A program made the translations under genes and the position numbers. From Mycobacterium cookii (GTDB lineage: Bacteria; Actinomycetota; Actinomycetes; Mycobacteriales; Mycobacteriaceae): DNA of 64,000 nucleotides. Below are positions 16,401 to 24,119 of this stretch, piece after piece. Within the stretch, counting starts at the first letter, position 1, and each line of letters opens with the position of its first letter. The stretch is from NCBI RefSeq assembly GCF_010727945.1, contig NZ_AP022569.1, positions 3,906,001 to 3,970,000 on the forward strand. The letters are read 5' to 3'. Under the pieces are notes generated by a model. That model was not told where the DNA came from. It was given only the letters and a program-made list of their open reading frames with translations, and did not search any database.

Positions 16401-17945
16401 GTGGACCTGGCTCTAGGGGTCGCAGTCGACGGTCCGGTTGCCCGCTTGGCCCTCATCGAAACGGGAAACGGTGCCCAAGGGGTCATCGATGAGTCGGTCG
16501 TCGACCTCGCGGAGGATCCGATCGCGAGACTGACCGAGACGGTGGTCGGTACAAGCCGGTCGCTGGCAGACCAATATCACCGGCTGGTCGCTACCCGGCT
16601 GTGCTGGTCGGATCAAGACCTGGCCAATCAGCTGAGGCAGGTGTTGAACGACTCCGGTGTTCAGAACGTCGCGGTGCTGTCCGACTCTGAGGCAGCAACG
16701 GCGATGTCTTCTCTGCCGCTGGCGGTGCCGGACGACCCTGACTTCGCGGTTGCCCGCGGCGCAGCGTTAGACGCGGCGACGGGCCGGCTGGCCTACCCCG
16801 CCGGCGACGCGACCGCGTTGGCACCGGCGCCGACCGGCCCGTTCTCCTCGCCGGCCGGCGACCCAACCATGGTGTCAGCTGCAGCGCCGATGACCGAGGC
16901 GTTCACGGGTGACGAGGTCGCGACGAGGGCCGCGGCTATGGAGTCGCAGTTGGCGTACTCGATGGAGGACGACGACTCCGAACTGCTCCCGATGGAATAC
17001 GGCGGCGATGATGATGAGGAGGAATTCGATGCTGCCGCCGTGCCAGCCGGCCGGGCCTTGCTGGTGGGCAGCGCGGCCGGTGGAATGCTGGTCGCTGGAA
17101 TTGCGGCGTTGGCCGTCGCGGTGACGATCGGCGTCCGCCCGACCGCCGCGACGCATCCACAACCGCCGCCGCCGGCGCAGCAGAAGTCGGTTCCGGGAAA
17201 CTTCGTGCCTGCTTTGCCGGCGCCGAATACGCAACCTGCACCGGTTGTCCAGGTACCACAAGTGCCGGCTCCGAATGCCGTTGTCCCCCAAGGTGGTCCG
17301 GGGCCTGCGGTCAGAGGTGGCGGTGGAGCAGATCAAGCGCCACCGCCGGTACCCCCGCCTGACGCCGGGCCGCCACCGGCGCCCGGGGTGATCCCGGTTC
17401 CGATCCCCGTTCCTATTCCGATCCCGTTTCCGCATCCACACCCGGGCACGACCGGCGGTATGACGACGGGAGGTACCACCGGCGGAACGACAACGGGTGG
17501 AACGACCGGTACGACGACGGGTGGTACGACCGGGACGACGGGCGGCACCACGGGTGGTACGACCGGTACGACGACGGGTGGAACGACCGGGACGACGACG
17601 GGTGGAACCACGGGCGGAACGACCGGTGGGACCACCTCGGGTACGACCGGTGGAACGACCGGCGGCACGACGGGTGGAACTACGACCGGCGGAACGACCG
17701 GTGCGACAACCGGCGGAACGACGACCGGTGGTACGACCGGCGGCACGACGGGTGGAACTACGACCGGCGGAACGACGGGCACCGCCACGACCGGCGGAAC
17801 AACGGGCACTGCCACGACCGGCGGAACCACCACCGGTGGCGGCACGACGAGTGGCGGCACGACCGGCGGTGGCACGACAGGTGGCGGAACCGGCCATGGG
17901 TTGACCACCGGCCATGCATTGACCACCGGTGGCGGTCACGTATAG
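16401..17945 (+). CDS. Actin-fold-like membrane protein with Thr-Gly-Gly repeat tail
   Basis: A 514-aa protein. Its start (VDLALGVAVDGPVARLALIE) and length of N-terminal domain resemble the MDIVLGVSMAPTAVRMLLVEG proteins at 61372 and 63500, so it is a distant member of that mycobacterial family. An acidic segment is followed by one transmembrane helix (about 214-238, AAGGMLVAGIAALAVAVTIGV), a Pro-rich stretch ending in alternating PIPVP/PIPFP, then about 150 residues made almost only of TGGTTGG units. GTG 16401 follows a GGAGAGGAGG site. The topology is cytosolic head, one helix and an exported low-complexity tail. Function is unknown; an envelope or surface role is inferred. Confidence 0.75.
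   Translation: MDLALGVAVDGPVARLALIETGNGAQGVIDESVVDLAEDPIARLTETVVGTSRSLADQYHRLVATRLCWSDQDLANQLRQVLNDSGVQNVAVLSDSEAATAMSSLPLAVPDDPDFAVARGAALDAATGRLAYPAGDATALAPAPTGPFSSPAGDPTMVSAAAPMTEAFTGDEVATRAAAMESQLAYSMEDDDSELLPMEYGGDDDEEEFDAAAVPAGRALLVGSAAGGMLVAGIAALAVAVTIGVRPTAATHPQPPPPAQQKSVPGNFVPALPAPNTQPAPVVQVPQVPAPNAVVPQGGPGPAVRGGGGADQAPPPVPPPDAGPPPAPGVIPVPIPVPIPIPFPHPHPGTTGGMTTGGTTGGTTTGGTTGTTTGGTTGTTGGTTGGTTGTTTGGTTGTTTGGTTGGTTGGTTSGTTGGTTGGTTGGTTTGGTTGATTGGTTTGGTTGGTTGGTTTGGTTGTATTGGTTGTATTGGTTTGGGTTSGGTTGGGTTGGGTGHGLTTGHALTTGGGHV
17452..17930 (+). repeat. GGT/ACG minisatellite encoding Thr-Gly-Gly repeats
   Basis: About 480 bases of degenerate tandem repeats built from ACGACGGGTGG- and ACCGGCGGA-type units, all in frame in the repeat protein. 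Synonymous variation is present among units, but several blocks of 20 or more bases recur exactly, which favours slippage and copy-number change between strains. Confidence 0.85.
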
Positions 17946-17973
17946 TCCAGCCGACCTCGGTGTCGCCGCTCGC

Positions 17974-19017
17974 CTAGTCTTCGGCGATAGTCCCAGCGGC
18001 ACTCGGACTTTCGGCCCGGAATTCGGCGGCAGCTCCGTCGTCTGCTGCCGCGTCCGAAATCTCCTTCTGATTCCTGGATTTCGGCCCAGGCCGAGCAAGC
18101 GCCACCAGCTTCCTCGCCATATCTTTGGCGCTTCGCGGAAGACGCTCCACTAAGTCGGGTGGGACGAACGCGAGATAGAGGACGAACACGGCCAGGGTAA
18201 AGAATCCAACCGCGATGGTAACCATGATCATGGTGTGCATCACGACGCCCGCCGCCAGCACCCAAGGCCGTAATCGCTTGTTCCACAACAGAATCCCAAT
18301 TGACAGCTCGATGGCCAGCGCGGCCCAGGTGACGACGTTTATCAGGAGCGCGCTGGTCGTAAACCAGTGCGGTATAGGCAGCAGCAGCATGTCCGGCAGC
18401 CGCAGAGCGTAGGACACGGCGGTGCCCTGCGGCCACGCATTGCCATTCAACTTGGCCTGCGCCGAGGCGAGATAGATCAACGACAGCTGCACTTGCATCA
18501 ACCGCACCGGCCATTGCGGGCGCTGCTGCGCCGACCAGAACTTGCCGGTGCTGCGCGCTTGGTCGAGCGAAAGCGCCGCCCCGCACGGCGAGATCGCAAG
18601 GAACAAGGCCTCGATGCGCACAGCGAGATCGCCGGAATTGAACACCCACACGTCGCGGTGCTGGAACGACAGAATCAGCACAAATACCGCCAGAGCGGCC
18701 AGTCGGCTGTGCCAACCGATCGTCAGCGCCACCGAAGACAGCAGCAGCAGGATCCATCCGATAAGCAGCACACGGTCACTGGTCCAGATCGCGAAAACAC
18801 TCCACTGATAGGCACTCTCAGGCTGCTGCGGCTCGACTCCGTGCCGGCCGAACAACGCATATAGATCAGGGAGCAGAGAGAGTGTCCAGCCGATCGCCAC
18901 CGCTCCGAACGCCATCCTGATCAGGCCGAGGGTGTATGCCGGCTGCGGTCGAAACCAAAACGTCCGCCAGGTGGCCACCGCGGTCGCCGGCCAACGCCGG
19001 CTTGGTGGCTCGGTCAT
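17974..19017 (-). CDS. HTTM-domain membrane protein
   Basis: A 347-aa protein with about seven hydrophobic segments, from LGLIRMAFGAVAIGWTL through LAVFVLYLAFVPPDLV. The pattern, including SFQHRDVWVFNSGD and the region around QVQLSLIYLASAQAKLNG, matches the HTTM (vitamin-K-dependent gamma-carboxylase-like) membrane domain. The soluble carboxylase half is absent, so carboxylation is not implied. Its ATG overlaps the TGA of the upstream gene (ATGA, 19014-19017), so the two are translationally coupled and the products probably interact. It is convergent with the repeat-protein gene, with a 28-bp gap. Confidence 0.82.
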   Translation of the reverse strand: MTEPPSRRWPATAVATWRTFWFRPQPAYTLGLIRMAFGAVAIGWTLSLLPDLYALFGRHGVEPQQPESAYQWSVFAIWTSDRVLLIGWILLLLSSVALTIGWHSRLAALAVFVLILSFQHRDVWVFNSGDLAVRIEALFLAISPCGAALSLDQARSTGKFWSAQQRPQWPVRLMQVQLSLIYLASAQAKLNGNAWPQGTAVSYALRLPDMLLLPIPHWFTTSALLINVVTWAALAIELSIGILLWNKRLRPWVLAAGVVMHTMIMVTIAVGFFTLAVFVLYLAFVPPDLVERLPRSAKDMARKLVALARPGPKSRNQKEISDAAADDGAAAEFRAESPSAAGTIAED

Positions 19018-19553
19018 TGCCCGCCGGCCAGGATCTCGTCGTACAGGATTTCCTCGGTGACCGTGCGGGGGCCGTCGGTTCCCGGGGCCGGCAGTAACTC
19101 GGTGCGCAGGACCATCTGGACCCGTGCGGCACGCTCAGTAAGTTCGGTGACCTGACGAACTACCCAGTGCGCCATATCAACTCGGATCGTCGGCTCCCGA
19201 ACGAGGTTTTCTTTCAACTTCTGCCAGTGATACCAGGTGAACGCTCCCAGCACCCGGTCGCCGCGCGGAGGGGTCCACACCCGCTGGACGCCATTGGCCA
19301 TGATGACCCGCACCTCGACAAATTCCAGCCGCCCAAGCGGTTCGGGGGCGTACATCCGCCAGTCCTGCTCCAACCCCGTCGCCACAGCGACCGGTTGCAG
19401 CACCGGTAGAAGCCGTCGCTTGAATTCGGCGTCCGGCATGCTCCACACCACGCCGATTGTCAGTGCCAGCACGACCACGGCGCTGATCGCGAACTCGCCG
19501 ACTCGCGAGTGCTCGAATCGCTGTCCGATGGCCGACAGCTTCCTGCGCTTCAG
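19014..19553 (-). CDS. Single-pass membrane protein coupled to HTTM protein; probable CTG start
   Basis: A 179-aa protein if started at CTG 19553, which has a strong AGGGAGG site (19559-19565) 5 bases upstream and yields a basic N-terminus (MKRRKLSAIGQRF) before the transmembrane helix (AISAVVVLALTIGVVW). The first conventional start is GTG 19478, which would cut into the helix and has no ribosome site, so CTG is preferred. An in-frame TGA just upstream limits other options. The exported part has a conserved-looking DWRMYAPEP and FTWYHWQKLKENL, typical of small partners of HTTM proteins. No catalytic residues are recognised. Confidence 0.7.
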   Translation of the reverse strand: MKRRKLSAIGQRFEHSRVGEFAISAVVVLALTIGVVWSMPDAEFKRRLLPVLQPVAVATGLEQDWRMYAPEPLGRLEFVEVRVIMANGVQRVWTPPRGDRVLGAFTWYHWQKLKENLVREPTIRVDMAHWVVRQVTELTERAARVQMVLRTELLPAPGTDGPRTVTEEILYDEILAGGQ

Positions 19554-19843
19554 TGCAACCTCCCTTCAGCACGGTCGGCCGTTAGACAGAGAATCGTAGA
19601 AGTCAAGACTGGATCAAGGAGGCGTTCAGCTGCCGAACCGGCTCGCCAGCTCTTAGCTAAGCTCCTTGCCGACGCGACACGTCGGTAACTTGTCGGCGAC
19701 GGACTGACGGCTAGCACGCACCTTCGGTGCGGCCTCAGTTTGCCCGCAGCCGACCCGCGCCGGCATACCAATGCCCCGTTAATCCAAGCCGGATCTGGCA
19801 CTCTGCGAGGATCGATCGGCAATGTTGGGAGGTCGTGGGGTCC

Positions 19844-22147
19844 GTGAGCATTCGTCGACCGCTGCAGCGCATGGCGCCACTGCTGGCCCTGTCGGTTGCC
19901 GTCGGCGTTGCATTGGCGTTGTTGCCGATCTTCCGGTGGGGAGGCGAGGGTGCGGTACGTACCGTCGACAGCCTGACCCTGGTGGCGTTGTCGATGTATG
20001 CGACGGTCTGCGCGGTACAGGCTGCTCGGTCTGACCCTGGGCCCGGCCGCAGGGCGTGGACGATGATGGCGCTGGCACTTACCGTCCGGACCGTCGGAAG
20101 CATGATTTGGGCTTTTCGCGTAATCGCCCTGAGGCCCAACACTATTCCATCGCCGCCGGACCTCTGGTACGTCGCATTCACTCTGCTGACAGCGGTGGCG
20201 ATGATCCTGTTCCCGAGTGGGCCGCTACAGGGGTCACGGCTGCGCACCGTCCTTGACGGCGTCACGGCGACGTTGTGCCTTTTTCTGCTGATGTGGATGA
20301 CCGCGCTACACGGTCTATACAACAGCTACATCTCGCATCAAGGCGTACCCGTCCTGCGGCTGCTCTTCGCGATGGGCGACCTCGTGGTGTTGACCACGGC
20401 CCTATTGGTCATCGGGCGCGCCGAGCCGCGGTATCGGAGCGCGCTGTGGCTAATCACTACGGCGACAGCTTTGGTGACGGCCACCGACGCCGGCTACGGC
20501 CATCTCATCGGGACTGGCCGCTTTCACACCGGCAGTCTGGTTGATCTCGGCTGGGCTGCTGGATCAATCGCGTTCGCTGCCGCGGCACATCTGAGTTGTC
20601 GTCCGCCGGCAGCGCGTCGACCGGCCTCTGTCCCGTCGAATTCGTCGCTATGGCTGCCGTACGTTCCTCTGTTGCTGGCCGGCACCATAGGACCGGCGAT
20701 CGTCATGTCGGGTCTGGAGGCGATCATCGTGCCATTCATCATGACCGCTGTGTGTGTGCGGCAGTCGGTGGCCGCTTGGGAGAACCGGCGACTGCTGGCC
20801 GCCACTGCCGACCAAGCGCTCCGGGATCCCCTGACCGGGCTGGCCAACCGCACACTTTTCCACGATCGGCTCACCCACGCGATGATGCTTCGACAGCGCG
20901 ACGCCCGCTCGGTGGCCGTCGTATCGGTCGATATCGACGACTTCAAAATGGTCAATGACAGCCTGGGTCACCCGGTTGCCGACACCATTCTGGTCCGCGT
21001 CGGCGAGCGCATCGTCGGCAGCGTGCGGCCGGGTGACACCGTCGCGAGAATGGGTGGCGACGAATTCGCCCTATTGCTCGAGGGCGAGGAGGACCAGTCC
21101 TATGTGGTGGCCGGCCGCGTCGTTGAAGCCTTCGACCAGCCGTTCGTCGTCGAAGGTGAAAAGATGCTCTTGCATCCCAGCGTCGGTATAGCGGTGGCGT
21201 CGTCGGACGAGCCGGATCTCGTGCCAGAGGCACTGATGAAGCGCGCCGACGTGGCCATGTACGCCGCCAAGCGCTCGCGCTCTTTGGGCCTGCATTCATT
21301 CAGCCCGGACATGGCGCTGGCCGGGCTCGACGTGACGGCACTGGCGCGGCGCCCCACCGATCGTCCTGCCGGTGACGGGGCTGCGCAGATTCGTCTGCTT
21401 GGTGAGTTGCGCCGAGCGATCGATCACGCCGAACTGGATCTGGTGTACCAACCGAAAATGCATCTGCGTTCTGGCCGGGTCGTCGGGCTGGAGGCCTTAT
21501 TACGTTGGCCGCACCCGCAGCTGGGTGTGTTGCGACCGGACGAGTTCATGGCGCTCGTGCGCCAGCACGGACTGATGCGACAAGTGACCGAATTCGTGGT
21601 GACCAGGGCTCTTGACGATGCGGTGCGTTGGGAGATCGCGGGGGTGGATGTGGCGGTCGCGGTGAATGTGTTTGCCCCGGACCTGCAGGATGCTGGATTG
21701 CCCGATGCGCTGTGCGGGGCGCTGCGGAGCCGCGGTCTTCGACCTTCATTGCTAACTGTCGAGATCACCGAGGATGTGATCCTCAGCGACATCGACCGGG
21801 TGACGGCTGTGCTGCACCGGTTGCGCGAACAAGGCATTCGCGTTGCGATCGACGACTTCGGCAGCGGCTTTTCGGCGCTGTCCTACCTACGCGACCTGCC
21901 CATCGACGAGGTGAAGCTGGACCGCCAATTCATCTCGTCGATCACGGAAGACACGCGTGCCGCCGCGGTGGTGCGTGCCGTGATCGACCTCACCCACGAG
22001 CTGGACGTCACCGTGGTCGCCGAGGGCATCGAAGACGCTGGCACCGCCGATTGGCTGCGCGAGCACGGCTGCGACATCGGGCAGGGCTACTACTTCGGAG
22101 CACCCGTTGCCGCCTCGATGGTCCCTGAGCTGATCGGCGCACGATGA
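19844..22147 (+). CDS. Membrane-bound GGDEF-EAL dual c-di-GMP enzyme
   Basis: A 767-aa protein. GTG 19844 is chosen for its GGGAGG (19827-19832); the frame is open to 19727. The N-terminal 310 residues hold about nine hydrophobic helices. The GGDEF domain has an intact GGDEF (404-408) after DIDDFKMVND. The EAL domain starts EALLRW (550-555), with DDFGSGFSAL and DEVKLDR later. All signature residues for cyclase and phosphodiesterase are present, so the protein may make and break c-di-GMP. The layout resembles the single dual-domain enzyme found in many mycobacteria but with an expanded membrane sensor. It stands alone on the plus strand. Confidence 0.88.
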   Translation: MSIRRPLQRMAPLLALSVAVGVALALLPIFRWGGEGAVRTVDSLTLVALSMYATVCAVQAARSDPGPGRRAWTMMALALTVRTVGSMIWAFRVIALRPNTIPSPPDLWYVAFTLLTAVAMILFPSGPLQGSRLRTVLDGVTATLCLFLLMWMTALHGLYNSYISHQGVPVLRLLFAMGDLVVLTTALLVIGRAEPRYRSALWLITTATALVTATDAGYGHLIGTGRFHTGSLVDLGWAAGSIAFAAAAHLSCRPPAARRPASVPSNSSLWLPYVPLLLAGTIGPAIVMSGLEAIIVPFIMTAVCVRQSVAAWENRRLLAATADQALRDPLTGLANRTLFHDRLTHAMMLRQRDARSVAVVSVDIDDFKMVNDSLGHPVADTILVRVGERIVGSVRPGDTVARMGGDEFALLLEGEEDQSYVVAGRVVEAFDQPFVVEGEKMLLHPSVGIAVASSDEPDLVPEALMKRADVAMYAAKRSRSLGLHSFSPDMALAGLDVTALARRPTDRPAGDGAAQIRLLGELRRAIDHAELDLVYQPKMHLRSGRVVGLEALLRWPHPQLGVLRPDEFMALVRQHGLMRQVTEFVVTRALDDAVRWEIAGVDVAVAVNVFAPDLQDAGLPDALCGALRSRGLRPSLLTVEITEDVILSDIDRVTAVLHRLREQGIRVAIDDFGSGFSALSYLRDLPIDEVKLDRQFISSITEDTRAAAVVRAVIDLTHELDVTVVAEGIEDAGTADWLREHGCDIGQGYYFGAPVAASMVPELIGAR

Positions 22148-22175
22148 GCGATCGAGATCGCTTCTAAATCAAAGC

Positions 22176-22221
22176 CGTTCTCAGCAATCGAGGGCCGAAA
22201 GTCCCTCGATTGCTGAGAACG
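22176..22221 (+). terminator. Long perfect hairpin after GGDEF-EAL gene
   Basis: A perfect 19-bp inverted repeat (22176-22194 with 22203-22221) around an 8-nt loop, 28 bp after the stop. No T-run follows, so it is either a U-less mycobacterial-type terminator or an RNA-stabilising hairpin. Confidence 0.65.
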
Positions 22222-22322
22222 ATTGCCCTAGGCCGCCGCTAAGCGGCGAACCTAAGCTTTCGAAACTCCAGCGTTGGTGCGTGAGCAACCAAAGCCGCCG
22301 CGGAATCGAAAGGAGTCGGCCG

Positions 22323-22814
22323 GTGACTGAGAACGCCCTCGACTGGCGGGACTTCGCGGACGAACTCAGTGCCAAGCAGTTCGCTGAACTGACCGGACTG
22401 GAAGGCGAGGACCCAAGCGCCGGACATTACGCAGGCGTGCTGGCCGCCGCGCGAAGGTTCGCCCGGCACAATCTGTTGAACACGATTTACCGCGGCGTAG
22501 CGCTGCCCGACGAAGCCACCGCGTGCCACGCGTGGGAAAACGATGGCGGTGTGGTCCAGCGCTATTTCATTGGCCGCGTGTGGAGAACTACGGGCGGGGA
22601 GGTATCGATTCGCGGTTATCAACAAGCCGATGGCACCGTCACCGACCGTCATATCGTCGTCACGGTATCCGCGGAGCCGGTCAGCGCCGCCGCCGTGCGG
22701 GATCGAGCCTGGGCGGAGATGGCTGCCGCCGACGAACTCGATCGACCGAGCCAGCCCGCATCCCTGGGTGATTGCCGCGAGCCGTCATCGAGGAGAACCG
22801 GTCCTTGGGCGTAG
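22323..22814 (+). CDS. Hypothetical soluble protein, 163 aa
   Basis: GTG 22323 follows AAAGGAG (22309-22315) with good spacing. The N-terminal region (MTENALDWRDFADELSAKQF) is acidic; the middle (VVQRYFIGRVWRTTGGEVSIRGYQQADGT) looks like beta-strands of a small domain, followed by VVTVSAEPVSAAAVRD. The last 20 residues (SLGDCREPSSRRTGPWA) look less conserved. There is no signal peptide, membrane helix or known motif. It stands alone between the GGDEF-EAL gene and a convergent glycosyltransferase. Confidence 0.55.
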   Translation: MTENALDWRDFADELSAKQFAELTGLEGEDPSAGHYAGVLAAARRFARHNLLNTIYRGVALPDEATACHAWENDGGVVQRYFIGRVWRTTGGEVSIRGYQQADGTVTDRHIVVTVSAEPVSAAAVRDRAWAEMAAADELDRPSQPASLGDCREPSSRRTGPWA

Positions 22815-22865
22815 CCTCGCCTTCGCCTCCGAGGCTGGGTTTGTGACACCGTCGGACACAGAGAT

Positions 22866-24113
22866 TCAGCCTTTGCTGATGCCAAGGACTCGGTGCTCGA
22901 AGAGATCAGCGCCGTGGGCCACCCCGCCGGTGGCCGCGAAACCTGCCGCGACCCGTTTTGCACCGTCAGTCATAGTCATCGCTTTTCGCACCTGCGCTCG
23001 TAGCCGCGACGGCGAAAGTTTCTTGGCCGGTAGACGGGTACCGCATCGGGCTACCTCCACGCGCCGGGCGACCTCGAATTGGTCACGGCCGTAGGGCACG
23101 ACACACACGGGTACACCATGGGCGAGCGCCTTTTGAGTCGCGCCCATCCCACCATGGGTCACCGCGCACACCGCGCGGTCGAGAACGGCGCCGTGCGAGA
23201 CGAACTGGCACACCGTCGCGTTGGGCGACGTCACAATTCCGTCTGGCAGCCCAGCCGGCAGGGTTGCGACCACGTGCACCGGCTCGTCGGCCAATGCAGT
23301 CATTGCCGTCCGGACAAGGTTATCGTCGGCCTGTTTCTCCGACGATGTGGTGACGAGCACGATTGGCCGGTCGATCGAGGCCAGCCAGTCGGGATCCGGG
23401 TTCGGATCGGAGTCAAGCACGCAGGGTCCGATCATCTGCACCCCAGCGCCCCAATCGGTCTGTGAGTACTGAAACGGCTTGCCGCTGGCGACGAGTAACA
23501 GGGGCGACCGGCGCAAGAACTCGTCCATCGACCCGACCGGCCCTGCATTGACCTTCGCGCGAATCATGTTGATCGGCAACAGCATTACCTTTTCGAGACG
23601 TTTCACCACCGCTGTCCGCACGGCGGCATCACGCATCCGGCCCACCGCACCTGACATCGGTCTGAGACCAAGTCCGAACGGTGGCACTCCCGGCGACCGC
23701 AACGGCGGTGTGAACGGGGAGAAGCAAGCCCACGGGATGGGACCGGCATCAGCCGCTGACTGAGCACCCCAGCAATTCACATCGACAAGTAGTGCGTCAG
23801 GGCGTGTATGCGCCACCGATTCGGCCAGATCGGCGACTTCGTGCATGGCGCGGGAGCCGAAAACCTCAACTGAAATTTTGAGCGACGCAACAGGATTGGT
23901 TGCCGTCCAGTCGTCGAGCTCGATCTCCTCGATCCGCGGGTCGATCGCCTCAGTGGTGAATCCGAGCCGTTGGCCAATCTCGACACCGGTGGAAAGCGTG
24001 CGCAGATGAATGGCGTGGCCGCGACGGGCCAGCTCTGATAGCAGTGCGCCAGTTGGCAATAGGTGACCAAGCGCGGGGGAGGTGTAGGCCAGTATCGTCG
24101 CCATCTTCTGCAC
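22866..24113 (-). CDS. GT1/MGT-family glycosyltransferase
   Basis: A 415-aa UDP-glycosyltransferase-like enzyme with two Rossmann domains. The N-terminus (MATILAYTSPALGHLLP) is the acceptor domain start. The C-terminal donor-binding motif is present (CAVTHGGMGATQKALAHGVP, then PYGRDQFEVARRV). It resembles macrolide and mycobacterial glycolipid glycosyltransferases that decorate small lipophilic acceptors; the acceptor is unknown. The start may be GTG 24113 or ATG 24104; neither has a clear ribosome site. It lies 6 bp after the cyclase/ATPase gene on the same strand and is probably co-transcribed. Confidence 0.85.
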   Translation of the reverse strand: MQKMATILAYTSPALGHLLPTGALLSELARRGHAIHLRTLSTGVEIGQRLGFTTEAIDPRIEEIELDDWTATNPVASLKISVEVFGSRAMHEVADLAESVAHTRPDALLVDVNCWGAQSAADAGPIPWACFSPFTPPLRSPGVPPFGLGLRPMSGAVGRMRDAAVRTAVVKRLEKVMLLPINMIRAKVNAGPVGSMDEFLRRSPLLLVASGKPFQYSQTDWGAGVQMIGPCVLDSDPNPDPDWLASIDRPIVLVTTSSEKQADDNLVRTAMTALADEPVHVVATLPAGLPDGIVTSPNATVCQFVSHGAVLDRAVCAVTHGGMGATQKALAHGVPVCVVPYGRDQFEVARRVEVARCGTRLPAKKLSPSRLRAQVRKAMTMTDGAKRVAAGFAATGGVAHGADLFEHRVLGISKG

Positions 24114-24119
24114 AGTCGC

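Noticed and set aside
17452..17930. Possible CRISPR array
   Set aside because: Repeats are short, variable and in frame with no spacers of unique sequence; it is a coding minisatellite.
16875..18098. 407-aa minus-strand open frame over the Thr/Gly repeats
   Set aside because: Arg/Thr/Gly string caused by the repeat; no real protein features.
17974..19017. Vitamin K-dependent gamma-glutamyl carboxylase
   Set aside because: Only the HTTM membrane domain is present; the carboxylase lumenal region is missing.
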